A stretch of 64,000 nucleotides of DNA from SCGC-AG-212-J23 sp035649175 (GCA_035649175.1 DASRKB010000033.1:1-64000); one strand, 5' to 3'. Numbered from the stretch's first letter, positions 10,112-18,841 are shown. A program made the numbers and translations. Notes: generated by a model not told the origin, from the letters alone.

Positions 10112-10284
10112 AGAAAGTCAGGGTCCGGCTCGTCAAAGGCCTGGCCGGGTGCAAGCAGGGCCATCGCGACACGGCGCGCGGCCTGGGGCTCAAGAGGATC
10201 AACCAAGTCGTTGAGCTCGACGACTCTCCCGCCGTGCGCGGCATGATCAACCGCATCAACTATCTCGTCCGTATCGAGGACTAG
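10108..10284 (+). CDS. rpmD: 50S ribosomal protein L30
   Basis: Small large-subunit protein of 58 residues read from a GTG that overlaps the rpsE stop. The translation MKKVRVRLVKGLAGCKQGHR and NQVVELDDSPAVRGMINRI match the L30 family, including its length. Its place between rpsE and rplO is where L30 is expected. Confidence 0.95.
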   Translation: MKKVRVRLVKGLAGCKQGHRDTARGLGLKRINQVVELDDSPAVRGMINRINYLVRIED

Positions 10285-10287
10285 CGC

Positions 10288-10785
10288 ATGCGACTCAACA
10301 CGCTGAAGCCGGCCCCCGGGGCCAACCAGGACCGCCACCGCGTCGGCCGCGGCGTCGGCTCGGGCTGGGGCAAGACCGCGGGGCGGGGCCACAAGGGTCA
10401 GAAGGCACGCTCCGGAGGCTTCCACAAGCGCGGCTTCGAGGGCGGGCAGATGCCCCTGCACCGCCGGCTGCCGAAGCGCGGCTTCAACTCCCCAACCCGC
10501 GAGGACATCGCGGAAGTGCGGCTGAGCGAACTCGAGGCGCTGCCAGGAAGCGACGTGGATCTTGCCGCGCTTCGGGCGGCCGGGATCGTCTCGCGGAAGG
10601 CCCTCGGGGCGAAGATCATCCTTTCCGGCAAGCTGTCGAAGAAGCTCAACGTCAAGGGCGACGTGAGGGTATCCAAGGGCGCGCGCGCGGCGATCGAGGG
10701 CCTGGGCGGCAAGGTGCTGGTCGTGGAGGCCGCGGCGCCGGCGAAGAAGCTGCCGAAGAAGGCCGAGGGGGCGAAGAAGGCCTAG
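10288..10785 (+). CDS. rplO: 50S ribosomal protein L15
   Basis: Late-assembling large-subunit protein of 165 residues. It starts MRLNTLKPAPGANQDRHRVG, followed by the glycine-rich GRGHKGQKARSGG segment. The core ends near residue 145 and is followed by an alanine/lysine-rich tail (AAAPAKKLPKKAEGAKKA) longer than usual. secY starts immediately after its stop. Confidence 0.97.
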   Translation: MRLNTLKPAPGANQDRHRVGRGVGSGWGKTAGRGHKGQKARSGGFHKRGFEGGQMPLHRRLPKRGFNSPTREDIAEVRLSELEALPGSDVDLAALRAAGIVSRKALGAKIILSGKLSKKLNVKGDVRVSKGARAAIEGLGGKVLVVEAAAPAKKLPKKAEGAKKA

Positions 10786-12105
10786 ATGGCGACGCTCCCC
10801 AACGTCGGCAAGGCGGGTCGCTACGGGGACCTCAAGCGGCGGCTGCTCTTCATGCTCGGCGCGCTCGTGGTGTTTCGCATCGGCGCGCACATTCCCGTCC
10901 CCGGCATCGATCCGAACGTGCTCGCCGACCTTTTCCGGGGCCAGCAGGGCGGGATCCTCGGCATGTTCAACATGTTCTCGGGTGGCGCGCTATCGCGCTT
11001 CACCATCTTTGCCCTGGGCATCATGCCGTACATCTCCGCCTCGATCATCATGCAGCTGATGACAGCGGTAAGCCCGCACCTCGAGCAGCTGCGCAAGGAG
11101 GGCGAGTCCGGGCGGCGCAAGATTACGCAGTACACGCGCTACGGCACGGTGTTTCTCGCGCTTTTCCAGGCTACCGGCATCTCCATCGCCCTCGAATCTC
11201 AGCCAGGGCTGGTTCTGGAGCCGGGGCTTATGTTCCGCCTCACGACCATAACGACGCTCGTCACCGGCACGATGTTCATCATGTGGCTCGGCGAGCAGAT
11301 CACCGAGCGGGGGCTAGGCAACGGCATCTCGATCATCATCTTCGCCGGCATCGTCGCCGGCCTGCCGAGCGCCATCGCGGGCACCCTCGAGCTCGTGCGT
11401 ACGGGCGCGATGCACCCCCTCACGGCGCTTGTGATCGCGGTGGGCGTCGTGGTGGTCACTGCGGTGGTGTGCTTCGTGGAGCGAGGCCAGCGCAAGATTC
11501 TCGTCAACTACGCCAAGCGACAGGTCGGAAACCGGGTCTATGGCGGCCAGAGCTCGCATCTGCCGTTCAAACTCAACATGTCGGGCGTGATTCCGCCGAT
11601 CTTCGCGAGCTCGCTCATCCTCTTCCCCGCGACGCTGCTCGGGTGGTTCGGCACGGGGGAGGGCATGATCTGGCTGCGGGACATCGCCGGCACTTTGACC
11701 CCGGGGCAGCCGATCTACGTGCTGCTGTACGCCGCGCTGATCATCTTCTTTTGCTTCTTCTACACGGCGCTCCAGTACAACCCCAAGGAGACCGCGGACA
11801 ACCTGAAGAAGTCCGGCGCCTTCGTCCCGGGCATCCGTCCCGGGGACCAGACGGCCCGCTATCTCGAGAGGATCTTGACGCGGCTGACGCTCGCCGGTGC
11901 GATCTACGTGACCCTCGTGTGCCTGCTGCCCGAGTTCCTGATCCTGCGCTGGAACGTGCCGTTCTACTTCGGCGGGACCTCGCTCCTCATCATCGTCGTA
12001 GTGACGATGGATTTCATGGCCCAGGTCCAGGCCTACGTCATGACGCACCAGTACGAAAGCCTGCTACGCAAGGCCAACTTCAAGGGAGGCATGCCGGTTC
12101 GCTGA
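10786..12105 (+). CDS. secY: Preprotein translocase subunit SecY
   Basis: Central channel of the Sec translocon in the inner membrane, 439 residues with ten predicted membrane spans. Landmarks are GAHIPVPGIDPN near residue 37, the plug region QQGGILGMFNMFSGG near 50-64, QRKILVNYAKRQVGN near 235 and KKSGAFVPGIRPG near 340. It lies in the spc block. Its TGA shares a base with the ATG of infA. Confidence 0.98.
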   Translation: MATLPNVGKAGRYGDLKRRLLFMLGALVVFRIGAHIPVPGIDPNVLADLFRGQQGGILGMFNMFSGGALSRFTIFALGIMPYISASIIMQLMTAVSPHLEQLRKEGESGRRKITQYTRYGTVFLALFQATGISIALESQPGLVLEPGLMFRLTTITTLVTGTMFIMWLGEQITERGLGNGISIIIFAGIVAGLPSAIAGTLELVRTGAMHPLTALVIAVGVVVVTAVVCFVERGQRKILVNYAKRQVGNRVYGGQSSHLPFKLNMSGVIPPIFASSLILFPATLLGWFGTGEGMIWLRDIAGTLTPGQPIYVLLYAALIIFFCFFYTALQYNPKETADNLKKSGAFVPGIRPGDQTARYLERILTRLTLAGAIYVTLVCLLPEFLILRWNVPFYFGGTSLLIIVVVTMDFMAQVQAYVMTHQYESLLRKANFKGGMPVR

Positions 12106-12323
12106 TGGCGAAGGAAGACGTCATCGAGATGCAGGGCGAAGTCGTGGAGAACCTACCCAACGCCACCTTTCGCGTGAAGCTGGAGAACGGGCACACGATC
12201 CACGCCTTCATCTCGGGGAAGATGCGGATGAACTACATCCGAATCCTGCCGGGCGACAAGGTGACGGTGCAGATGACGCCCTACGACTTGACGAAGGGCC
12301 GGATCACGTTCAGAGCAAAGTGA
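12105..12323 (+). CDS. infA: Translation initiation factor IF-1
   Basis: S1-fold initiation factor of 72 residues, the usual length. MAKEDVIEMQGEVVENLPN, SGKMRMNYIRILPGDKV and YDLTKGRITFR are all canonical. It overlaps the secY stop by one base (TGATG). Location between secY and rpmJ is the usual betaproteobacterial order. Confidence 0.98.
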   Translation: MAKEDVIEMQGEVVENLPNATFRVKLENGHTIHAFISGKMRMNYIRILPGDKVTVQMTPYDLTKGRITFRAK

Positions 12324-12330
12324 GGCGACG

Positions 12331-12444
12331 ATGAAGGTCATGGCTTCGGTGAAGAAGATCTGCCGCAAATGCAAGATCGTGCGACGCAAGGGGGTGGTGC
12401 GCGTGATTTGCGCCGACCCGCGTCACAAGCAGCGTCAGGGTTGA
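12331..12444 (+). CDS. rpmJ: 50S ribosomal protein L36
   Basis: Tiny zinc-ribbon protein of 37 residues: MKVMASVKKICRKCKIVRR followed by VICADPRHKQRQG. The CxxC, later Cys and His ligands mark the zinc-binding (C+) form. The 37-residue length and MKVMASV start are typical of Betaproteobacteria. Its stop codon lies inside the -35 element of the alpha-operon promoter. Confidence 0.96.
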   Translation: MKVMASVKKICRKCKIVRRKGVVRVICADPRHKQRQG

Positions 12445-12470
12445 TAAGACCTTGACTGGACAGTTATAAT
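12441..12470 (+). promoter_or_regulatory. Sigma-70 promoter of the alpha block
   Basis: TTGATA (12441-12446) and a perfect TATAAT (12465-12470) are separated by 18 bases. Together they form a strong vegetative promoter upstream of rpsM. The -35 overlaps the rpmJ stop codon. Expected transcription start is about 12477, leaving a leader of roughly 23 bases before the rpsM ATG. Confidence 0.7.
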
Positions 12471-12499
12471 TTCAGGTTACGCCTAGGGCAGGGGCAGTT

Positions 12500-12883
12500 A
12501 TGGCACGCATCGCAGGAATCAACATTCCCAACCACCAGCACGCGGAGATCGCGCTGACCGCGATCTACGGCATCGGCCGCGCGCGCGCGCAGGCGCTCTG
12601 CGCCGCCGCCGGCGTGCAGGGCTCGCGCAGGATCAAGGATCTCACCGACGCGGAGCTCGACCGCATCCGCGAAAGCGTTTCGCGCTTCACCGTTGAGGGC
12701 GACCTTCGCCGGGAGGTCTCCATGTCGGTCAAACGGCTCATGGATCTCGGCTGCTACCGTGGACACCGCCATCGCAAGGGCCTGCCCGTGCGCGGCCAGC
12801 GCACGCGCACCAACGCCCGCACCCGCAAGGGCCCGAGGAAAGCCGCCATCAAACTCAACGTTCCAGCAGGGAAGGCTGCCTAA
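12500..12883 (+). CDS. rpsM: 30S ribosomal protein S13
   Basis: Small-subunit head protein contacting the P-site tRNA, 127 residues. It starts MARIAGINIPNHQHAEIAL and has GCYRGHRHRKGLPVRGQRTR near residues 84-103 with the basic KGPRKAA tail. AGGGG upstream is the ribosome site. First gene of the alpha block and directly joined to rpsK. Confidence 0.98.
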   Translation: MARIAGINIPNHQHAEIALTAIYGIGRARAQALCAAAGVQGSRRIKDLTDAELDRIRESVSRFTVEGDLRREVSMSVKRLMDLGCYRGHRHRKGLPVRGQRTRTNARTRKGPRKAAIKLNVPAGKAA

Positions 12884-13309
12884 ATGGCCAGCAGGAATAC
12901 ACCGACACGCCAGGAGCTGCAGCAGACCGCCGCGGCGCGCGCACGCAAGAAGGTCAAGAAGAACGTATCCGAGGGCATCGCCCACGTGCATGCGTCGTTC
13001 AACAACACCATCGTCACCATCACCGACCGGCAGGGCAACACGCTATCGTGGGCGACCTCGGGGCACGCCGGATTCAAGGGCTCACGCAAGTCCACGCCGT
13101 TCGCCGCGCAGGTCGCGGCGGAGCGGGCCGGGCGCGGCGCGCAGGAGTGCGGGGTGAAGAACATCGAGGTGCGCATCAAGGGGCCCGGGCCCGGCCGCGA
13201 ATCGGCGGTGCGCGCACTCAACGCGATCGGCCTGAAGATTTCCAGCATCGCGGATGTGACCCCCATTCCGCACAACGGCTGCCGGCCGCCGAAGCGCCGC
13301 CGCGTCTAA
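12884..13309 (+). CDS. rpsK: 30S ribosomal protein S11
   Basis: Platform protein of 141 residues, about ten longer at the N terminus than E. coli (TPTRQELQQTAAARARKK). The core contains VHASFNNTIVTITDRQGN, ECGVKNIEVRIKGPGPGRES and the C-terminal PHNGCRPPKRRRV. It begins at the base after the rpsM stop. Confidence 0.98.
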   Translation: MASRNTPTRQELQQTAAARARKKVKKNVSEGIAHVHASFNNTIVTITDRQGNTLSWATSGHAGFKGSRKSTPFAAQVAAERAGRGAQECGVKNIEVRIKGPGPGRESAVRALNAIGLKISSIADVTPIPHNGCRPPKRRRV

Positions 13310-13321
13310 TCAGGAGAACGC

Positions 13322-13948
13322 ATGGCCAGGAACACCGACAAATGCCGCCATTGCCGCAGGGAAGGCGAGAAGCTCTACTTGAAAGGCGAGAAGTGCTTTA
13401 CCGACAAGTGCCCAGTTGAGCGTCGGGCGTACGCGCCTGGCCAGCATGGTCAGAAGAGCGGCGCGCGGCTGTCCGACTACGGCAAGCAGCTGCGTGAGAA
13501 ACAGAAGCTGCGGCGCACTTACGGCGTGCTCGAGCGCCAGTTCCGAAACACCTACGCCGAGGCGGCGCGCTCCAAGGGGGTGACCGGCGAGCGGCTGCTG
13601 CAGCTTCTCGAGTCGCGGCTCGACAACGTCGCCTACCGCATGGGGTTCGGTGCCTCGCGCGCGGAGGCACGCCAGGTCGTGCGCCATAACGGCGTCCTGG
13701 TGAACGGCAAGCGCGTGAATATCCCGTCTTACAACTTGCGTCCTGGTGACACCGTCGAAGTCGCCTCCAAAGCGAAGGAGCACCTGCGCATCAAGGCCGC
13801 CGCCGAGGCGGCCGCATCCCGCGGCCTGCCGGAATGGCTGGAGGTCGACGCCAAAGGGCTCAAAGGCACCCTCAAAGCGATGCCCGCGCGCGCTGACCTG
13901 CCGCAGACGATCAACGAAAGCCTTGTCATCGAGTTGTACTCGAAGTAA
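13322..13948 (+). CDS. rpsD: 30S ribosomal protein S4 (zinc-finger form)
   Basis: Primary 16S-binding protein and assembly initiator, 208 residues, with an S4 RNA-binding domain (SRLDNVAYRMGFGASRAEAR near residue 100). The N terminus has four cysteines, CRHC at about residues 8-11 and C, C in GEKCFTDKC, giving a zinc knuckle. Most betaproteobacterial S4 proteins I know lack the full set, while the C terminus (INESLVIELYSK) looks betaproteobacterial. AGGAGAA precedes the ATG. Confidence 0.97.
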   Translation: MARNTDKCRHCRREGEKLYLKGEKCFTDKCPVERRAYAPGQHGQKSGARLSDYGKQLREKQKLRRTYGVLERQFRNTYAEAARSKGVTGERLLQLLESRLDNVAYRMGFGASRAEARQVVRHNGVLVNGKRVNIPSYNLRPGDTVEVASKAKEHLRIKAAAEAAASRGLPEWLEVDAKGLKGTLKAMPARADLPQTINESLVIELYSK

Positions 13949-13960
13949 CAGGATCCGAAA

Positions 13961-14941
13961 ATGCCCCAATCGGGATTTCTCAAGCCGAGAATTGTTGACG
14001 TTCAGAACTTGTCCCCGAACCACGCGCGGGTGACCATGGAGCCGTTCGAGCGCGGTTATGGCCACACGCTCGGCAATGCGCTGCGCCGTGTGCTGCTCTC
14101 CTCGATGCCGGGCTACGCGCCCACGGAGGTGCAGATCGCCGGCGTGGTGCACGAGTACTCCACACTCGACGGTGTGCGCGAGGACGTGGTCGACATCCTG
14201 CTCAACCTCAAGGGGGTGGTGTTCCGGCTGCACAACCGCGCGGAAGCGATCCTTTCCCTCAAGAAGAAGGGCGACGGGCCAGTGACCGCGGCGGACATCG
14301 AGCCCGCGCACGACGTGGAGATCGTGAACCCCGATCACGTCGTTGCGCACCTCGCCCCCGGCGGCAAGCTCGAGATGCAGGTCAAGGTGGAGTCGGGCAG
14401 AGGCTACGTTCCTGGGAACATGCGCTACCTGCTCGAGGAGACCAAGGGCATTGGCCGGGTCATCCTCGACGCCTCATTCAGCCCGGTGCGCCGCGTGTCC
14501 TATTCGGTGGAGTCGGCACGCGTCGAGCAGCGTACCGACCTCGACAAGCTCATCATGGATATCGAGACCAACGGCGCAATCGAGCCGGAGGAGGCCATCC
14601 GCTACGCCGCCCGCGTGCTCGTGGACCAGCTTTCGGTCTTCGCGCAGCTCGAGGGCACGTCGCTGCCGACGGAGCAGCCCAAGTCGCCCGCGGTGGACCC
14701 GATCCTGCTGCGCCCGGTCGACGACCTCGAGCTCACCGTGCGCTCGGCCAACTGCCTCAAGGCGGAGAACATCTATTACATCGGCGACCTGATCCAGCGC
14801 ACCGAGACTGAGCTTCTCAAGACCCCCAACCTCGGGCGCAAGTCGCTCAACGAGATCAAGGAAGTGCTCGCCTCCCGCGGGCTCACGCTCGGCATGAAAC
14901 TCGAGAATTGGCCGCCCGCCGGCCTCGAGCACCGCGCCTAA
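13961..14941 (+). CDS. rpoA: RNA polymerase alpha subunit
   Basis: RpoA of 326 residues. The N-terminal dimerisation domain contains GYGHTLGNALRRVLLSSMPG near residues 29-48. The C-terminal domain after residue 245 contains LELTVRSANCLKAENI and NLGRKSLNEIKEVL, which bind UP-element DNA and activators in homologues. It lies 12 bases after rpsD in the alpha block. Confidence 0.99.
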   Translation: MPQSGFLKPRIVDVQNLSPNHARVTMEPFERGYGHTLGNALRRVLLSSMPGYAPTEVQIAGVVHEYSTLDGVREDVVDILLNLKGVVFRLHNRAEAILSLKKKGDGPVTAADIEPAHDVEIVNPDHVVAHLAPGGKLEMQVKVESGRGYVPGNMRYLLEETKGIGRVILDASFSPVRRVSYSVESARVEQRTDLDKLIMDIETNGAIEPEEAIRYAARVLVDQLSVFAQLEGTSLPTEQPKSPAVDPILLRPVDDLELTVRSANCLKAENIYYIGDLIQRTETELLKTPNLGRKSLNEIKEVLASRGLTLGMKLENWPPAGLEHRA

Positions 14942-14951
14942 AGGATCCCGC

Positions 14952-15383
14952 ATGCGCCACGGAAGCGGACTTCGCAAGCTCAACCGCACGAGCAGCCATC
15001 GCCTCGCGATGCTGCGCAACATGACGGTATCCTTGCTGAGGCACGAGGAGATCACCACCACGTTGCCAAAGGCGAAGGAGCTGCGCCGGGTGGTCGAGCC
15101 GATCATCACGCTGGGCAAGAAGCCCTCGCTCGCCAACCGAAGGCTCGCCTTCGACCGCCTGCGCGATCGCGGCATGGTGGAGAAGCTCTTCGAACAGCTC
15201 GGGCCGCGCTATGCGAAGCGCAACGGCGGCTACCTACGCATCCTGAAGACTGGCTTGCGCAAGGGCGACAATGCGCCGCTCGCGCTCGTCACGCTGCTCG
15301 ACCAGCCCGAGTCGCAGGCGGAAGCCCCGGCAGTCGATGCGAAGAAGGGCGCGAAGAAGGAAGAAGCCAAAGCTGCCGGATGA
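14952..15383 (+). CDS. rplQ: 50S ribosomal protein L17
   Basis: Tunnel-exit-side protein of 143 residues with MRHGSGLRKLNRTSSHRLAM at the start and AKRNGGYLRILKTGLRKGDN near residue 90. The C terminus carries a lysine/alanine-rich tail after the family core. Its TGA overlaps the ATG of the next gene, a dehydrogenase, so the alpha block does not end cleanly here. Confidence 0.97.
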   Translation: MRHGSGLRKLNRTSSHRLAMLRNMTVSLLRHEEITTTLPKAKELRRVVEPIITLGKKPSLANRRLAFDRLRDRGMVEKLFEQLGPRYAKRNGGYLRILKTGLRKGDNAPLALVTLLDQPESQAEAPAVDAKKGAKKEEAKAAG

Positions 15384-16183
15384 GCGGCAGGCTCGCGGGA
15401 AAGGTCGCGATCGTCACCGGGGCCGGCTCGAGCGGCCCCGAGCTCGGCAACGGCAAGGCCACCGCCATCCTCTTCGCCCGCGAGGGCGCCAAGGTTCTCT
15501 GCGCCGACGCGGTCGAGGAGCGCGCACAGGCGACGGTCGAAACCATCACGAAGGAAGGCGGTGTCGCCTGTGCCTGGCGCGCGGACGTCTCCAGGGCGGC
15601 GGACTGCGAAGCCATGGTGGAGGCGGCGGTCGAGCGCTACGGCAGGCTCGACATCCTCGACAACAACGTCGGCATCTCCGTGCGCGCCGACGTGGTGGAG
15701 GTCACCGAAGAGCAGTGGGATCGGGTCATGGCGGTGAACGTGAAAAGCATCATGCTCACCGCCAAGTACGCTGTCCCGCACATGGCGCGTCGCGGTGGCG
15801 GCTCGATCATCAACATCTCTTCGATCGCGGCGCTGCGGGCGAACCAGAGCACTCCTTATTCCACTTCCAAGGCGGCCGTCATCGGCATCACGCGCTCGAT
15901 GGCGGGCGACCACGGGCGTCAGGGCATTCGCGTCAACTGCATCGTCCCGGGGCAGATCTACGGCCCGATGGTGGCGCCGCGCATGGACGCCGCGCTGCGC
16001 GAGACGCGCAGGCAGGCATCCGCTCTCGGCACCGAGGGCAACGGCTGGGACGTCGCGTGGGCCGCGGTATTCCTGGCGAGCGACGAGGCCCGCTGGATCA
16101 CGGGCGTCGCGCTGCCCGTGGACGCAGGCTTTCTCCTCATGAGCCCCACCACGCATGCCCGCCTCGCGCAGCAGCAGTTCTAG
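15380..16183 (+). CDS. SDR-family oxidoreductase coupled to rplQ
   Basis: Rossmann-fold NAD(P)-dependent dehydrogenase of 267 residues, substrate unknown. The nucleotide motif is the inserted type TGAGSSGPELGNGKA (residues about 13-27). NNVG replaces the usual NNAG, the catalytic YSTSK lies near residue 157 and the catalytic serine is in NISSIAAL. It starts within the rplQ stop (ATGA), so it is probably co-translated with the ribosomal genes. Its TAG sits in a CTAG shared with the convergent gene's stop. Confidence 0.9.
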   Translation: MSGRLAGKVAIVTGAGSSGPELGNGKATAILFAREGAKVLCADAVEERAQATVETITKEGGVACAWRADVSRAADCEAMVEAAVERYGRLDILDNNVGISVRADVVEVTEEQWDRVMAVNVKSIMLTAKYAVPHMARRGGGSIINISSIAALRANQSTPYSTSKAAVIGITRSMAGDHGRQGIRVNCIVPGQIYGPMVAPRMDAALRETRRQASALGTEGNGWDVAWAAVFLASDEARWITGVALPVDAGFLLMSPTTHARLAQQQF

Positions 16184-17346
16184 CCCGGAATGACGATAGC
16201 CCGGTAGTCGTTAACGTTGGTGCGCGTCGGGCCGGTCATCACCAGCGCGCCCGCGGCGCGGAAAAAGCCGTAGCTGTCGTGCCGATCGAGGAAGTCCGCG
16301 GCGCCCGGCCGCCGCACGAACTCCGGGGCCCAGACCGCACCGGCATTGTCCTCGGAGCCGTCGATACCATCGGTGTCGGCGGCGATGGCCCAGAGGTCCG
16401 GGTTCTCGATGCCTAGCGACAGCAGAAACTCCGTGCACCGGCCGCCGCGCCCGCCTTCGCCTTCGATGGTGACGGTGCACTCGCCGCCGGAGATGATCGC
16501 CGCCGGCCCCCTGGTCTCGCGGGCGAGGAGCGCCTGCTCGCGGCCGACCTCGCGCGCTTCGCCCGTGATCGTGTCGCCGAGAACGATCGGCGGGATGCTG
16601 CTGCGCTGGAACACCGCCGCGGCGGCTTCGAGCGAGCGGCGCGCGGTCGCGATGACCTTGTTCCGCGCGCTCACCGACTTCGGGCTCTCGGAGAACGCAC
16701 CGTCATAGGCGATGCGGTACTTCGCTAGGATCGCCTTCGCGTCGTCGATCGTCGTGGGGTCGGACGCGCAGGGACCCGAGGCAATGTGGGTGGGATCGTC
16801 GCCGACCACGTCCGAGATGATCAGGGCGACGACCGGCGCGCGCGATGCAGCGGCGAGCCGACCGCCGGCGATAGCCGAAAGATGCTTGCGCACCGTGTTC
16901 ATCTCTTGGATGGTCGCACCGCTGCGGAGCAGATCGCCGGTAAGCGACTTGAGCTGCGCCATCGACACGCCGGGCGCCGGCAGCGCAAGCAGGCTCGAGC
17001 CGCCACCCGACAGGAGCGCGAGAAGCAGATCGTCCGGCCCGAGGCGCTTCACCTGGGAAAGGATCTCGCGGGCCGCAGCCTCTCCGGTCTCGTTCGGAAC
17101 CGGGTGCCCCGCTTCCACTACACGAATACATTTGGTAGGCAAACCGTGCCCGTAGCGCGTGATCGCGATGCCTTCCACGCTGTGCAGCTCCCGCTCAACA
17201 GCGACCGCCATCGACGCGGCGGCCTTGCCGGCGGCGGCGACGAAGATGCGCCCCTTCGGCGGGGGCGGCAGGTGGGCGGCGACAATCTGGAGTGGGTCGG
17301 CCGCCGCGACGGCGGCGCGGAAGCTCTCCTCGAGCAGCTTCCGCAT
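16180..17346 (-). CDS. Glycerate 2-kinase / hydroxypyruvate reductase (MOFRL family)
   Basis: 388-residue protein of the GckA/TtuD family, which has been described as glycerate 2-kinase and, historically, as hydroxypyruvate reductase. It has SGGGSSLL near residue 117, the NTVRKHLSAIAGGRLA segment near 152 and the C-terminal MOFRL domain with AADTDGIDGSEDNAGA near 322. It is last in the seven-gene minus-strand unit and overlaps the preceding stop by one base. A role in C3 acid metabolism is family knowledge. The link to its aromatic neighbours is inference. Confidence 0.9.
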   Translation of the reverse strand: MRKLLEESFRAAVAAADPLQIVAAHLPPPPKGRIFVAAAGKAAASMAVAVERELHSVEGIAITRYGHGLPTKCIRVVEAGHPVPNETGEAAAREILSQVKRLGPDDLLLALLSGGGSSLLALPAPGVSMAQLKSLTGDLLRSGATIQEMNTVRKHLSAIAGGRLAAASRAPVVALIISDVVGDDPTHIASGPCASDPTTIDDAKAILAKYRIAYDGAFSESPKSVSARNKVIATARRSLEAAAAVFQRSSIPPIVLGDTITGEAREVGREQALLARETRGPAAIISGGECTVTIEGEGGRGGRCTEFLLSLGIENPDLWAIAADTDGIDGSEDNAGAVWAPEFVRRPGAADFLDRHDSYGFFRAAGALVMTGPTRTNVNDYRAIVIPG

Positions 17347-17987
17347 TAGCCGGGCGCGAAACTCTCTTTCGCGGCCCCGCGGCCCAGCCCGTAGAACTTG
17401 GGGTATGCCTCGCGGAACGCCTGCTGAATCTCCTCGACCGGGACGTCGGCGTGCGCGCCGCGATCGCGCAGGTACTCCATATGGCGCCGGTTGTCCTCGT
17501 CGAAGGGGTGAAAGATCGAGTCCTCACGGCCGTCGAACTCCAGGGGCCGCACGCGAAAGCGGGTGCACAGGCCGAGGTTGAACGCGGGTGTCGCCTTCAC
17601 CCAGCGACCCTCGAGGAGCAGCTCGGTGTAGCCGTGGTACACGAAGAGGTCCGTTCCCATCGTCTCCGCGAGGCGCGGGGAAGTGAGATGGTTCTTCACG
17701 TCCGCGAAGCCCACGCGCGCCGGGATGCCGGTCGCGCGCGCCACGGCCGCAAGCAGCGACGCCTTGCCGACGCAGAAGCCCTGGTTTGCATCGAGGACAG
17801 CCGACGCCTGGAAGACCTGCGGGTCGGAGAAGTCGAGGAACGGGTTGTACGGGATGCCGTCGCGCACCGCGTAGTACAGGGCGACGGCGCGCTCGCGATC
17901 GTCCTTCCCGGCGGAATGCTTCCGCGAGAACGCAACGACGGCGGGATGGTCGCTGTCGACGTAGCGCCCGGGCGCCAGGTATTCCAT
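17346..17987 (-). CDS. Transglutaminase-like domain protein
   Basis: 213-residue protein with a transglutaminase/protease-like core. The presumed catalytic cysteine lies in NQGFCVGKASLLAAVAR near residue 73 and the histidine in VYHGYTEL near residue 110. At the position of the usual third (Asp) residue I read WVKATPAFN, so the triad may be atypical. The ATG overlapping the upstream hydrolase stop (TGATG) is chosen. The frame is open further upstream but would run through that gene. Substrate unknown. Confidence 0.85.
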   Translation of the reverse strand: MEYLAPGRYVDSDHPAVVAFSRKHSAGKDDRERAVALYYAVRDGIPYNPFLDFSDPQVFQASAVLDANQGFCVGKASLLAAVARATGIPARVGFADVKNHLTSPRLAETMGTDLFVYHGYTELLLEGRWVKATPAFNLGLCTRFRVRPLEFDGREDSIFHPFDEDNRRHMEYLRDRGAHADVPVEEIQQAFREAYPKFYGLGRGAAKESFAPG

Positions 17988-18841
17988 CACTTGTCTAACT
18001 TCATGAGGCGCAGCGCGCCCTGGAAGAGCGCGCTCTTCTGCTCCGCCAGCCCGTCGAGCACCGAGAAGTGGTTGCGGCCCGGCATGGGGATGTTCCCGGC
18101 GAACGCCGCGCGCCAGCGCTCGCCGAGCAGCGCATTCTGACGGTGGAACTCGCTCGACTCGTCGCCTCCGACGCACGTCATCACCGGCGCGCGTGTAGCC
18201 GGCGGCATGAATGCCGGGGAGAGCTTGAGGGCGAGGCCATCGTCGAGGCGCAGGTCCGGCTGCAGGAAATCGACGTGCTGCAGCGGCCGCAGGTCATAGA
18301 GGCCGCTCAGTGCGAGGCCACCCTTCCACAGGTCCTTCGGCAGCCGCCGGTCGAAGATCGGCCACAGCGCGCACATCAGCATGGCGGCGAGGTGACCGCC
18401 GGCGGAATGGCCGGACACGTACAAGCGGTCCTGGTCCATCCCGTATTCCTCGGCGTGCAGCCAGAGCCAGCGGCTGGCGCGCAGCATCTGCCGCACGATC
18501 TCGTCCATCGTGACCGTCGGGCAGAGGTCGTAGTTCACCACGGCAAGGGAGACCCCGGCGTCGACCCACGCGGGCGCAAGGAACGAGCAGTCCTTCTTGT
18601 CGAGAGCGCGCCAGTAGCCGCCATGGACGAACATCATGCACGTCCCGTCGCCCTTGCGCGCCGGGAAGATGTCGATCGTCTCTCCCGGCATGTCGCCGTA
18701 GCGCCGGTCGAGGTAGCAGGTCATGGTGTTGCGTGCGCGGAGCGACGCCTCGCTCCACCGCGCGAAGTACTGGGGATGGTCGGGAACCAGCTCGCGGTTG
18801 TTGTATTCCCGGCTGAGGAAGGCGCTGTCCGGCGCGTTCAT
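17987..18841 (-). CDS. Alpha/beta hydrolase, arylformamidase-like
   Basis: 284-residue serine hydrolase. The oxyanion-hole motif HGGYW lies near residue 73, the nucleophile elbow GHSAGGH near residue 146 and the catalytic histidine in GRNHFSVL near residue 257. HGGYW and the overall layout resemble the kynurenine formamidase group. The start codon overlaps the gentisate dioxygenase stop (ATGA), tying it to ring cleavage. It might therefore act on an amide, ester or ring-fission product instead of formylkynurenine. Confidence 0.88.
   Translation of the reverse strand: MNAPDSAFLSREYNNRELVPDHPQYFARWSEASLRARNTMTCYLDRRYGDMPGETIDIFPARKGDGTCMMFVHGGYWRALDKKDCSFLAPAWVDAGVSLAVVNYDLCPTVTMDEIVRQMLRASRWLWLHAEEYGMDQDRLYVSGHSAGGHLAAMLMCALWPIFDRRLPKDLWKGGLALSGLYDLRPLQHVDFLQPDLRLDDGLALKLSPAFMPPATRAPVMTCVGGDESSEFHRQNALLGERWRAAFAGNIPMPGRNHFSVLDGLAEQKSALFQGALRLMKLDK

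Noticed and set aside
12452..12470. TTGACT with TATAAT as alpha-block promoter
   Set aside because: The spacing is only seven bases. TTGATA at 12441 with 18-base spacing is the better -35.
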